Assembly (NCBI GenBank): GCA_964467615.1
Contig: CAYXRK010000053.1
Location: 1 to 26,586 of the forward strand
DNA from: CAYXRK01 sp964467615
GTDB taxonomy: Bacteria > Hydrogenedentota > Hydrogenedentia > Hydrogenedentales > GCA-2746185
Length of the DNA: 26,586 bases
Direction of reading: 5' to 3'
Part shown: piece by piece, positions 1-6,974 of the stretch
Layout of the letters: every line of letters begins with the position of its first letter
Position numbering within the stretch: position 1 is the stretch's first letter
Notes under the pieces: generated by a model
Database searches by the model: none
What the model saw: only the letters and a program-made list of their open reading frames with translations
Told to the model about the DNA's origin: nothing
Position numbers and translations under genes: made by a program

Positions 1-174
1 ACCGAAACATAGCAGAAAACGAATAGATGCGCAATTATTTATGTCGTCGTGTATAAGTCCGGGATATCGCGGATTCTTCACAAATGTATTGTATGCGCGT
101 CTGGCCCTTTCTTGAATTTGCGGCGGTAGTTCGTAAAAAGTGTCCCAAAACTTTGGCGAAGTAAATGAATTCAC
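1..174 (-). CDS. RelE/ParE-superfamily toxin, partial at window edge
   Basis: This is the 3'-truncated start of a RelE-like ribonuclease or gyrase-type toxin of a type II toxin-antitoxin pair. The start is a GTG at 174 that overlaps the antitoxin stop codon, the usual translational coupling. The 58 visible residues contain FW-x5-LPP-x-IQ-x-RARRAY-x2-F-x2-NPRYPGL, the pattern of the family whose members read FW..Y..LP..VQ..A..AY..F..NP..PSL. The next conserved block should read like YSVR....YRAL. Here the frame gives SIR and then unrelated residues, while the neighbouring frame gives SIRFSAMFR, so a one-base slip in the T-run near position 16-20 is likely. Such a slip at the very edge could be an assembly error. 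Identity as a toxin rests on the pattern plus the adjacent antitoxin. Confidence 0.7.
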   Translation of the reverse strand, partial: MNSFTSPKFWDTFYELPPQIQERARRAYNTFVKNPRYPGLIHDDINNCASIRFLLCFG

Positions 175-389
175 ATGTCATCCAAATTGAGCGGTTTCAC
201 AAGGCCCTGCCTGCGTTCCCCTTCCGCTTCAGCGATCATGGCATCGAGCATTGTGCCGGATCGCTCGAAGAGATCGTCCCATCGGCGTTCGGAACGCAAC
301 TCCTGCAGTTTGCTTTCCGCCCATGATTCTTGTTCTTCGTCCGACAGCCTCGATACTTCATCGAGGAGTTCTTGCATTCGTTTCGTCAT
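171..389 (-). CDS. Antitoxin of a RelE-type toxin-antitoxin pair
   Basis: A 72-residue, highly charged, largely helical protein. It has the layout LS-x-EEQE-x15-ERRWDDLFERS-x-TMLDAMIAEA-x-G, then a C-terminal L-N-L-D-D-M. This matches a known antitoxin pattern in which LP-x2-EQ and RWD..F..S..KL..LA.EA are followed by a short linker and a D-E-L-like tail, and which is paired with the RelE-like toxin found directly downstream here. The ATG at 389 is preferred over an in-frame TTG at 404 because GAGG lies about nine bases before it. It begins 11 bases after the stop of the DUF1549 gene, so it may be read from the same transcript. It should bind and neutralise the downstream toxin and repress its own promoter, but no separate promoter is obvious. 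Confidence 0.75.
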   Translation of the reverse strand: MTKRMQELLDEVSRLSDEEQESWAESKLQELRSERRWDDLFERSGTMLDAMIAEAEGERRQGLVKPLNLDDM

Positions 390-400
390 CGCTCGCGTCC

Positions 401-2572
401 TCAATGATTAAACAAGAACTCTTTCCCGCTCAGCACCGCCCACAACAGGTCTTCCGCCGCCTGCCGCGGATCGTCCGCCTGCGCCATGTAGTCCAACGCG
501 CGGGCCCGTTCGTCCGCCTTCGGATATCGTGACAGCGCGGACACAAACAGTTCGTCCACCGTCCGGCCTCGGTCCGCGGATTCCTTCAAGTACGCGTTCA
601 CGCGGCATTCGTCGCTTCTGATCTTGTCGTTCAGCGTCTCGCCGTTGGACAAATGCAGCGTCTGCGCGACGCTCGCGTCCTCGGTTCGCTCGCACGAGCA
701 AGTCTGATTTCGATCGGGCCGCCCGAACGCTTGCAAGAAATACGAGGCCACCTTCGAGTCCTTCAATTGCAGCGCGCGCGTCCCCTTCGCGTAGCCCGCA
801 AATTCCGTCGGCACGCCCGTGACTTGCGCGTACGTGTCCAGAATCACTTCCGCCGGCAGCCGCCGCGCGATGTAGTGCGAATAAAACCGATCATCCGGCA
901 TGTTCGGATCCGCCGGCTCGCTCGAACGCTGATACGCCGCCGAATTCATGATCGTCCGCATCAAATACTTGAGGTCGTAAGCGTGCTCCGCAACGTCCGC
1001 CGCCATCGCATCAAGTAACTTTTCATTGGTCGCCGGGTTCGTCAGCCGCAGGTCGTCCTCCGGGTCGCAAAGTCCGCGCCCCATGAAGTTCTTCCACACG
1101 CGGTTCGTAATCGCCCGCGTAAAGTATGGGTTCTCCGGCGACGTGAGCCATGTCGCCAATTGTTCGCGCCGATCGCCCGGCGCGTCCACCGCGATGCTCT
1201 CGCCGTCCAAGGGTTTCGGCGGCATGGGCCGGCCAATCCGAGGATGAATCACGTCGCCAAACGATGCCGGAATCACGTCCGTTCCGCCGTTCACACCGTC
1301 CTTGAGCTTGACGCGCGCGAACAGGTTCGTCATGCCGAAGTAGTCGTCCTGCGTCCATTTCTCGAGCGGATGGTTATGGCATTTCGCGCACTGGATCGAC
1401 ATCGACAAGAACGCCTGCGTCGTCGTCTCCGTAAGCTCGGTTTTCTCCTTGTGCATCACGTAGAAATTCGCCGCGCCGTTCTTCAGCGTGTTGCCCGACG
1501 CCGTCACGATTTCCCGCGCGAACGCGTCCCAGGGCTTGTTCTCCTCGACGCCGCGCCGAATGTAGTCGTAGAACGCGTTCCGCTCTTTCTCGTCGGGAAG
1601 ATTGCGCGATGAAACCAGGAGCAAGTCGCACCACTTGTACGTCCAATAGTCGACGTATTCCGGCCGCGCAAGAATAGCGTCGATGAGGTCCGCACGCTTG
1701 TCCTCCGACGCGTCCATAACAAACCGGAACGTCTCCTCCGGCGTCGGGAGGATGCCGAGGGCGTCTAGATACGTGCGACGGATGAACTCTGAATCTGAGC
1801 AGCGCTTGGCCGGCGCGATTTGTAGCTCCTTGAGCTTCGTGATTACGAGTTCATCGATGTACCCATGGCTCTCGGCAGTCGCGTACACCGTGTCCGCTAC
1901 CGGGTTCGGCCGCGGCGCAGTCACGTCCGCAAACGCCACCTTGCTCGAATACCACACCGTGATCGATGCCGCGCCGGGCGAAAGAACCGAGACCTTGCCA
2001 AAATCGTCGACCATCGCGACGGTGTCGTTCGTCGTGTTGAACTTGCACCACCGCGTCACGTCCGCCTCGCTGCCGTCGGAATAGTGCGCCGTCACGGCAA
2101 GCTGCGAAGTCGCGTCGGGTTTCAGCGTCGCGCTCTTGGGGGAGATTTCGATTCTCGTCAAGACCGGATCGTCCGGGTTGTCCCCCAGCGCGCCCGCATC
2201 GATCCACGCCTTCAAAATCTTGTACGGCTCCGAGTCCACCGTGAAGCGCTCGCCGCCTTCGTGCGGAATCTGCATCGTCGGTTTGAGCAACATCAGACTG
2301 CCCGCCGGGTCCGCCAAATTCACGCGCCGCCCCGCCGCCTGCCGCGTGAGCATGTTGTGGTCCCACTCGTTGTCATACCCCCGCAGCGACAACTTAAACC
2401 CGTTCTTCCCCGCCGCCGCCCCATGACACGCCCCCGTGTTGCACCCCATCTTGTAGAGGATAGGTTGCACTTGGTTGCGGAAACTCGGCGTCGCCGATCC
2501 ATCGGCGCTGGCTGCCAGCGCGTGCGAAAACACCAGTGCAACGATAACGACCAATCGATCAAAATGCGTCAA
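401..2572 (-). CDS. DUF1549/DUF1553 c-type cytochrome protein with bacterial Ig-like domain
   Basis: This is a 723-residue exported protein of the planctomycete-type PSCyt1/PSD1 family; the enzymatic role of the family is not established. Residues 1-24 look like a signal peptide. A c-heme-like motif CNTGACH (C44, C49, H50) follows, then a Big_2-like immunoglobulin domain at about 140-220 (LTRIEISPKSATL onwards). The DUF1549 part carries CAKCHNHP (C395, C398, H399), and the C-terminal DUF1553 part includes TNRVWKNFMGRGL. The start is a TTG at 2572, four bases inside the preceding gene and nine bases after AGGAG; no better start is visible. Family members usually sit beside a DUF1501 gene. Here the DUF1501 gene lies upstream in the same direction but is separated by three toxin-antitoxin-like genes. 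Confidence 0.92.
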   Translation of the reverse strand: MTHFDRLVVIVALVFSHALAASADGSATPSFRNQVQPILYKMGCNTGACHGAAAGKNGFKLSLRGYDNEWDHNMLTRQAAGRRVNLADPAGSLMLLKPTMQIPHEGGERFTVDSEPYKILKAWIDAGALGDNPDDPVLTRIEISPKSATLKPDATSQLAVTAHYSDGSEADVTRWCKFNTTNDTVAMVDDFGKVSVLSPGAASITVWYSSKVAFADVTAPRPNPVADTVYATAESHGYIDELVITKLKELQIAPAKRCSDSEFIRRTYLDALGILPTPEETFRFVMDASEDKRADLIDAILARPEYVDYWTYKWCDLLLVSSRNLPDEKERNAFYDYIRRGVEENKPWDAFAREIVTASGNTLKNGAANFYVMHKEKTELTETTTQAFLSMSIQCAKCHNHPLEKWTQDDYFGMTNLFARVKLKDGVNGGTDVIPASFGDVIHPRIGRPMPPKPLDGESIAVDAPGDRREQLATWLTSPENPYFTRAITNRVWKNFMGRGLCDPEDDLRLTNPATNEKLLDAMAADVAEHAYDLKYLMRTIMNSAAYQRSSEPADPNMPDDRFYSHYIARRLPAEVILDTYAQVTGVPTEFAGYAKGTRALQLKDSKVASYFLQAFGRPDRNQTCSCERTEDASVAQTLHLSNGETLNDKIRSDECRVNAYLKESADRGRTVDELFVSALSRYPKADERARALDYMAQADDPRQAAEDLLWAVLSGKEFLFNH

Positions 2573-2898
2573 GTCTGTTCACTCCTCTTGTACTCTTCCG
2601 CGTCTTCGCGCGCGGCCGCGGCCTTTGCTTGCAAGTCCCGCTTGAACTCCACACAGTCGAAGTCTTTGGGTTTGGCAGTCCGCTTGAAGAAAGGATCTCC
2701 GGGTCTCAAAACACGGTCTGGTTCCACGGGTTGTTCTCCCCGCCAGTGTCGCGCTAGGGAATCGTCACTCTCCTCGATCCACTTTGTTACCCGTGCCGCA
2801 GCCTCTTCCGGCGTCAGCCCTGCATTCTTCTCCCGGACGTGCGCCTGAAGCTTGTTCTTGAATTCGACACAGTCGAATTGCTTTTGTCGCTTACTCAT
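2569..2898 (-). CDS. Tandem FDCVE-motif repeat protein, putative antitoxin paralogue 2
   Basis: A 109-residue soluble, charged protein without signal peptide. It contains one full repeat (residues about 7-55) beginning QFDCVEFK and ending SLARHWRGE, a linker with PGDPFF, and a second copy starting DFDCVEFKRDLQ that is cut short after about 30 residues. The same unit occurs twice in the 154-residue protein encoded immediately upstream, so the two genes are tandem paralogues and this one has lost the end of its second unit. Short proteins starting F-D-(A/C)-V-x-M-(K/M)-R are, from general knowledge, common partners of PIN-domain toxins of the type encoded two genes upstream. The antitoxin role is inferred. 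It overlaps both neighbours by four bases. Confidence 0.7.
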   Translation of the reverse strand: MSKRQKQFDCVEFKNKLQAHVREKNAGLTPEEAAARVTKWIEESDDSLARHWRGEQPVEPDRVLRPGDPFFKRTAKPKDFDCVEFKRDLQAKAAAAREDAEEYKRSEQT

Positions 2899-3359
2899 TC
2901 GCCGTCAGTACCGTACGCATTGGGCTCTTCCCTCGCCGCCGTAGCCAATCGCTGCTTCCGCAGATTCTCTTCGTCAAACTCCCCGCGCCACCACCGCGCT
3001 AACGTATCGTCCGATGTGGCAAGCCAATTTCGCCGGTGTTCCAAAATCTCGTCGTCGCTCATTCCTTCGTATCGATCTTGAAGGTTCATTTGAATGTCGC
3101 GTTTCATTTCAACGGCGCTAAAGTCCTCAGGAGGAAACGTCGTGGTGAAGAATGGATCCCCTGGATAGAACAATTCAGATTCGGGTAAAACAGGTTCGCG
3201 CCTCCAAACCTTCGCTAGAGGATCTTGCGAGTGTGCTAGCCACTCCGCTCTGTGCGTGTCGCGTTGCGTTTCGGTCATTCCGGCATATTCCGCCGCCAAT
3301 TTTGCGCGGCTCTTCTCCACTACCTTGAGGCAATCGAATTTTTTCTTACGCCTATTCAT
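2895..3359 (-). CDS. Two-unit FDCVE-motif repeat protein, putative antitoxin for the PIN toxin
   Basis: A 154-residue charged soluble protein made of two related units. Unit 1 (about 7-55) runs from KFDCLKVVEKS to DPLAKVWRRE and unit 2 (about 79-130) from DFSAVEMKRDIQ to DTLARWWRGE. They are joined by a linker with YPGDPFF and followed by a charged tail. The MT/MS-x-D/T-E segment in the middle of each unit resembles the M(T/S)-x-EE stretch of short F-D-A-V-x-M-M-R antitoxins that pair with PIN toxins. It starts with ATG at 3359, overlapping the PIN gene stop (ATGA), so the two are translationally coupled. Duplicating the antitoxin module within one protein and again as a second gene is unusual. 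No enzymatic residues are evident. Confidence 0.72.
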   Translation of the reverse strand: MNRRKKKFDCLKVVEKSRAKLAAEYAGMTETQRDTHRAEWLAHSQDPLAKVWRREPVLPESELFYPGDPFFTTTFPPEDFSAVEMKRDIQMNLQDRYEGMSDDEILEHRRNWLATSDDTLARWWRGEFDEENLRKQRLATAAREEPNAYGTDGE

Positions 3360-3808
3360 GGCCCGAGGAACTCCTTGGGCGTGCAGATTTGCAACGGTTT
3401 GTAGCCTTGTCGTTCATTTATCTCATTGAACCGCCTGCTCCGCACGAAATTCACGATATGTTTGAAGTTCCAGCTAACGATCGCGTCTGCCTTCGCGATG
3501 GTCGCGCATGCGACATGAAGTGCATCGGCCTGGGATTTCCGCGTTACGATTCGTTCCTCCATATACACTTGCATCAGCCGCCTGGCTTCAGCGTTTACCA
3601 AAACCTCTTCATAGACGCGTGCGGGAAGATGTTTCACTATGTTACTGACTTGTTCGGGCGCTCGGTTTATTTCCACAAACGCATGGTCGGATATCAACAG
3701 CATGATTTCGCCGTTCACTGCGCGATCAATTAATCTGCGGCTCGCGTCTTCGAAAAGATAGTCAAAACAGCCGCCGATGACGGAGGTATCGATGTAGACA
3801 CGCTTCAA
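3356..3808 (-). CDS. PIN-domain (VapC-like) toxin
   Basis: A 150-residue PIN-domain protein, expected to be a Mg-dependent ribonuclease. The N-terminal strand holds the first acidic residue in VYIDTS (D7). The central E46 is in FVEINRAP, the third acidic site is D95 in ADALHVACAT, and D108 precedes the signature VSWNFKHIVN. The C-terminal GYKPLQICTPKEF is typical of the PIN subgroup encoded beside F-D-x-V-x-M-(K/M)-R antitoxins. The frame stays open far upstream through the DUF1501 gene, but similarity starts at a TTG at 3808 (LKRVYIDTS), preceded by AGAAGGA and GGAAAA. The gene lies 23 bases after the DUF1501 stop and overlaps the next gene by four bases. The order is toxin first, the reverse of classical vapBC. 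Confidence 0.85.
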   Translation of the reverse strand: MKRVYIDTSVIGGCFDYLFEDASRRLIDRAVNGEIMLLISDHAFVEINRAPEQVSNIVKHLPARVYEEVLVNAEARRLMQVYMEERIVTRKSQADALHVACATIAKADAIVSWNFKHIVNFVRSRRFNEINERQGYKPLQICTPKEFLGP

Positions 3809-3831
3809 TTTTCCACAGCTTCCTTCTAAAG

Positions 3832-5202
3832 CTAAAACAACTCCATAATCGGCTTCGTCCCATAGTCCACCACCGGAATCGGCCGGTTGCCCGGCCCCTT
3901 CAATTCCGTCTCCAAATCGATTCCCAGCGAGTGATACACCGTCGCCACGAGGTCTGCCGGTGTCGTTGGCCGTGATGCCGGATACGCGCCGATTTCGTCC
4001 GTCGACCCGATGACGCGCCCGCCCACCGTCCCGCCGCCCGCCACGAGCACCGACCACACCTGCGGCCAATGGTCGCGCCCGCCCGCCGGGTTGATCTTCG
4101 GCGTGCGCCCAAACTCGCCCATCGCCACCACCATCGTGCTGTCCAGCATCCCGCGCTGGTGCAGTTCCTCGAGCAGCGAACTGTAGCCCTGGTCGAACAT
4201 CGGCCCGACCAGGTCCTGATAACACTCGATCGGGCTGAAGGGCGCCGAGCCGTGAATGTCCCACGTAATCTCGTTGAACACCGTCTCGAACATGTTCACC
4301 GTCACGAACCGCACGCCCCGCTCGATCAGCCGCCGCGCCAGCAGACACCCCTGCCCGAACTTGTTCATGCCGTATTTCTGCCGTAGCGCCTCGGGTTCCT
4401 GCTTCAGGTCGAAGGCCTCCCGCGCGTTTTGCGAAGACATCAGTGTAAATGCCTGATGAAAGCTTTCGTCCAGCAGCCGCGCGTCTTCCTGCTTCTCCAA
4501 ATAATCGACCGACTCGTCGATCAAATCGCGCAACGCCCGCCGCCGATCGATCCGCACCTTCGAAATGTAGTCCGGCGGCAGCAAGTCCGGCACGTGGAAA
4601 TTCGGGTCCGAGGGGTCCGCGTTCAGTACAAACGGATCGTGCGTCTTGCCGAGAAATCCCGCGCTCTGCCCATGCGGCATGTTACCGCCGGTATTGCCAA
4701 TCGGACGCGGTATGAGCACGTGCGGCGGTAAGTCGTTCTTCGATCCTCGCAGATATCCCAGCACACAGCCCGCATTCGGCTGTTCGAGGCCGTTCAAGAA
4801 CAGCCGCCCCGTCTGCATCATCTGATGCCCGGTGTCATGGACCCCCGCCGCCTTGTGGTGCATGCTGCGGATGATTGAAAACTTGTCCGCGTGCTTCGCG
4901 ACGTTCGGGAAAATTTCCGATATCTGGATCTCCGGGCTGTTCGTCCGAATCGGCTTATACGGCCCGCGAATTTCCGCCGGCGCGTCCGGCTTCATGTCGA
5001 ACGTGTCCAACTGGCTCGGCCCGCCCACCAAGAACAGGAAAATGCAATTCTTGTCCTTCTCCTCGACCAGGCCGTGCGCCTTCGCCGACAAGAAATTCGG
5101 CAGCGTCAGCCCCATCAACCCCAGCGACCCGGCGTGCAGGAAGTCCCGCCGCTTCATGTCGTCGCAAAAATGCACCGCCTTGCGCGCATCAACCTGATAC
5201 AT
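3832..5202 (-). CDS. DUF1501 family protein with twin-arginine signal
   Basis: A 456-residue DUF1501 protein of the alkaline-phosphatase-like (sulfatase) fold superfamily. The N-terminus carries MKRRDFLHAGSLGLMG, a twin-arginine export signal preceded by FCDD, as in many planctomycete members. Typical segments follow: FLFLVGGPSQLDTFDMKPD, RSMHHKAAGVHDTGHQMMQ, VAMGEFGRTPKINPAGGRDHW and a C-terminal Y-H-S-L-G-I-D. The ATG at 5202 is preferred over the one at 5157 because GAGGAG precedes it and because the FCD segment upstream of RRDFL is a family feature. Its usual partner, a DUF1549/DUF1553 cytochrome, is encoded downstream at 401-2572. The biochemical role of the pair is not established; degradation or surface processing of polymers is often assumed. 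It is divergent from the higBA-type locus. Confidence 0.93.
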   Translation of the reverse strand: MYQVDARKAVHFCDDMKRRDFLHAGSLGLMGLTLPNFLSAKAHGLVEEKDKNCIFLFLVGGPSQLDTFDMKPDAPAEIRGPYKPIRTNSPEIQISEIFPNVAKHADKFSIIRSMHHKAAGVHDTGHQMMQTGRLFLNGLEQPNAGCVLGYLRGSKNDLPPHVLIPRPIGNTGGNMPHGQSAGFLGKTHDPFVLNADPSDPNFHVPDLLPPDYISKVRIDRRRALRDLIDESVDYLEKQEDARLLDESFHQAFTLMSSQNAREAFDLKQEPEALRQKYGMNKFGQGCLLARRLIERGVRFVTVNMFETVFNEITWDIHGSAPFSPIECYQDLVGPMFDQGYSSLLEELHQRGMLDSTMVVAMGEFGRTPKINPAGGRDHWPQVWSVLVAGGGTVGGRVIGSTDEIGAYPASRPTTPADLVATVYHSLGIDLETELKGPGNRPIPVVDYGTKPIMELF

Positions 5203-5205
5203 GAT

Positions 5206-5229
5206 CTATAGGTCTCCTCACCCTATAGG
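5206..5229. promoter_or_regulatory. Paired CTATAGG motifs before the DUF1501 gene
   Basis: CTATAGG occurs at 5206-5212 and the palindrome CCTATAGG at 5222-5229, immediately before the DUF1501 start. A third partial copy (CCTATAG, 5373-5379) lies at the end of the operator of the divergent toxin-antitoxin locus. The recurrence within one 220-base intergenic region suggests a common binding site, but no protein can be assigned. No clear minus-strand -35/-10 pair was found in 5203-5350. Confidence 0.3.
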
Positions 5230-5358
5230 CTACAAGATTCCGCCCCACCATCCAAGATTTCGCCACAAACGGCCAGTTTCATTTCGGACAGGCTCTGCCA
5301 CTACCTCCAAACCCGACCACAATTACTTTCTCGAGTCATTACTGTTTTCTATAAATAA

Positions 5359-5377
5359 ATAGGCGCATAGCGCCTAT
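5359..5377. promoter_or_regulatory. Perfect inverted repeat, likely HigA operator
   Basis: ATAGGCGC-ATA-GCGCCTAT is a perfect 8-base inverted repeat with a 3-base spacer. It lies seven bases upstream of the -35 box of the toxin-antitoxin promoter. HigA-type antitoxins repress their own operon through such palindromes, so this is the probable autoregulatory site. The flanking DNA is strongly AT-rich compared with the rest of the window. Confidence 0.7.
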
Positions 5378-5384
5378 AGAGGTA

Positions 5385-5414
5385 TTGACTTATTTTAGTT
5401 CTTTCAGATATGAT
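5385..5414 (+). promoter_or_regulatory. Sigma70-type promoter of the higBA-like operon
   Basis: TTGACT (5385-5390) and TATGAT (5409-5414) are separated by 18 bases, both close to consensus. The predicted transcription start is around 5420-5422, only a few bases before the toxin ATG at 5424, so the toxin message may be leaderless or nearly so. No Shine-Dalgarno sequence is available in that short interval. Confidence 0.72.
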
Positions 5415-5423
5415 TATGCCGAG

Positions 5424-5720
5424 ATGAAAATCGAGTTCCCCGATGATGACCTCGAACGGCTGTTACACGACCCTCAGTTTTCCGGTCGTTTTCCGAGAGA
5501 AGTCGTCAAGGCGTTTAGGAAACGGATGCAGTTCATAAGTGCTGCGTTCGATGAGCGCGATTTCTACGCGATGAAGAGCTTGCATTACGAAAAGTTGAAG
5601 GGTGACCGAAAGGGCCAAAACTCGATGCGCCTCAATGCTCAGTACCGATTGATTCTTTGTACGAAGGTGAAAGGCGGGACGCACACGATCGTTGTGGTTT
5701 CGATAGAGGACTACCACTAA
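5424..5720 (+). CDS. higB: HigB-type toxin (RelE/ParE superfamily)
   Basis: A 98-residue HigB/plasmid-maintenance-killer type toxin, expected to cleave mRNA on the ribosome. The signature block is present: LHYEKLKGDRKGQNSMRLNAQYRLIL followed by a C-terminal VVSIEDYH, matching the L-x2-LKGDR-x-G-x-(Y/W)-S-(I/M)-R-(I/L)-N pattern and the terminal DYH of the family. The true start is the ATG at 5424, not a codon at 5385, because the family begins at about IEFPDDDLERLL and the upstream segment is the promoter. Its stop overlaps the next start by one base (TAATG). This is the toxin-first order usual for higBA. GC content appears lower than in the flanking metabolic genes, as expected for a mobile addiction module. 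Confidence 0.9.
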   Translation: MKIEFPDDDLERLLHDPQFSGRFPREVVKAFRKRMQFISAAFDERDFYAMKSLHYEKLKGDRKGQNSMRLNAQYRLILCTKVKGGTHTIVVVSIEDYH

Positions 5721-6820
5721 TGGCTACTGTTGAACGAATTGCCGCCGAAGTATTCCCGCCAGGTGAGTTCCTGCTCGAGGAACTCGAAGCGCGCGGGTGG
5801 TCGCAGGTAGACCTCGCGGATATCTTGGGAAAAGATTCCAAGACCGTAAACGAAATCGTCCTGGGTAAGCGCCGCGTCACGCCCGACATGGCCCGCCTGC
5901 TGAGTCAGGCGCTCGGCACGGGCGCCAACGTCTGGCTGAATCTCGAAAACGCATACCAGCTATACAGGGCCGAGCGGTCAAGTCCAGAAGACGGCGATGT
6001 CGCGCGGCGATCAGAGCTCTACCAGAAGTATCCCGTGCGGGAAATGATAAGGCGTGGATGGATCGACCATACGGAAAACGTCGATGTCCTAGAGAGTCAA
6101 CTTGAGTCATTTTGTACGCGCCATTTCGAATATGTGATCCGTACGCGCGAAGTCGAAGGGGTAGTCCCGTTGCAATCCGTTTGGTTGCATCGAACGCGCC
6201 ACATCGCCAAGAAGATGCAGGTTGGAAGTTACTCGCAGGCGAAACTGCGAAAGGCCCTGCATGATCTGAGACCTTTGCTCGTTGCCGCCGAAGAGATTAA
6301 GCGGGTCCCCGAGATTCTCAGAAACGCGGGGGTCCGGTTCTTAGTGGTGGAGGCGCTGCCGGGTTCACAAATCGACGGGGCATGTTTCTGGCTTGATGCG
6401 AAATTTCCCGTGGTCGCGGTATCGCTCAGGTTTGATCGCATCGATCACTTCTGGTTCACGTTGCTCCATGAATTGCACCACGTTTTGCAAGGCCACGGCA
6501 AACGAAAGGCGATTCTGGACACGGATATTATCGAGCATGGCGACATCTCGGAAGTGGAACGTGTTGCAGACGAAGGCGCGACGAGATTTCTCGTACCGCC
6601 GGAAGAAATGGAGAATTTTATCGCGCGCGTCGGTCCTTTGTTCAGCACTCAGCAAATAAAGGAATTCTCCGAGCGGGTTGGCATGCACATGGGAATAGTC
6701 GTCGGACAGTTACAGCATAGAGGGCTTATCGGATGCGACCGAAACAGAAACGCGCTAGTCAAAGTCCGCAATATCGTAATGGAAACCTCGGTCGTTGACG
6801 GTTGGGGGGTGGTGGCGTAA
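5720..6820 (+). CDS. higA: HigA-like antitoxin fused to ImmA/IrrE-type metallopeptidase
   Basis: A 366-residue two-domain protein. Residues about 1-95 are a HigA-type XRE helix-turn-helix (FPPGEFLLEELEARGWSQ, then LADILG-x15-KRRVTPDMARLLSQALGTGANVWLNLE). A middle region of about 100 residues is followed by a zinc-metallopeptidase domain of the ImmA/IrrE (COG2856) type with HELHH at H250-H254 and a downstream E-x2-ADEGATRFLVP helix that would supply the third ligand. The antitoxin part should bind HigB and the operator palindrome. The peptidase part could cleave a partner regulator or the antitoxin itself, but that is inference. The ATG at 5720 is coupled to the higB stop. Typical HigA proteins are about 100 residues, so the extra 260 residues are the notable feature. 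Confidence 0.88.
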   Translation: MATVERIAAEVFPPGEFLLEELEARGWSQVDLADILGKDSKTVNEIVLGKRRVTPDMARLLSQALGTGANVWLNLENAYQLYRAERSSPEDGDVARRSELYQKYPVREMIRRGWIDHTENVDVLESQLESFCTRHFEYVIRTREVEGVVPLQSVWLHRTRHIAKKMQVGSYSQAKLRKALHDLRPLLVAAEEIKRVPEILRNAGVRFLVVEALPGSQIDGACFWLDAKFPVVAVSLRFDRIDHFWFTLLHELHHVLQGHGKRKAILDTDIIEHGDISEVERVADEGATRFLVPPEEMENFIARVGPLFSTQQIKEFSERVGMHMGIVVGQLQHRGLIGCDRNRNALVKVRNIVMETSVVDGWGVVA

Positions 6821-6974
6821 CCGCGTTCGGCCGTTCAATCACGTGCGTCTTGGTCCGCATCCACGAATTCCACGCGTACTATCTCCCGCTGCGCGGCGCG
6901 ACACCAAATGAGTCTGACCGTCTTCGCCCAACGCGCTCATCCTCGCGCTAAATCCGCTGGATGTGGAATAGATT

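Noticed and set aside
1865..2848. Plus-strand open frame of 327 codons opposite the DUF1549 gene
   Set aside because: Arginine-rich shadow; the minus strand shows heme motifs and family domains.
3809..4348. N-terminal extension of the PIN frame to a 330-residue protein
   Set aside because: The extra 180 residues lie antisense-free but in another frame of the DUF1501 gene on the same strand and are low-complexity Gly/Ala/Arg; PIN similarity starts at the TTG at 3808.
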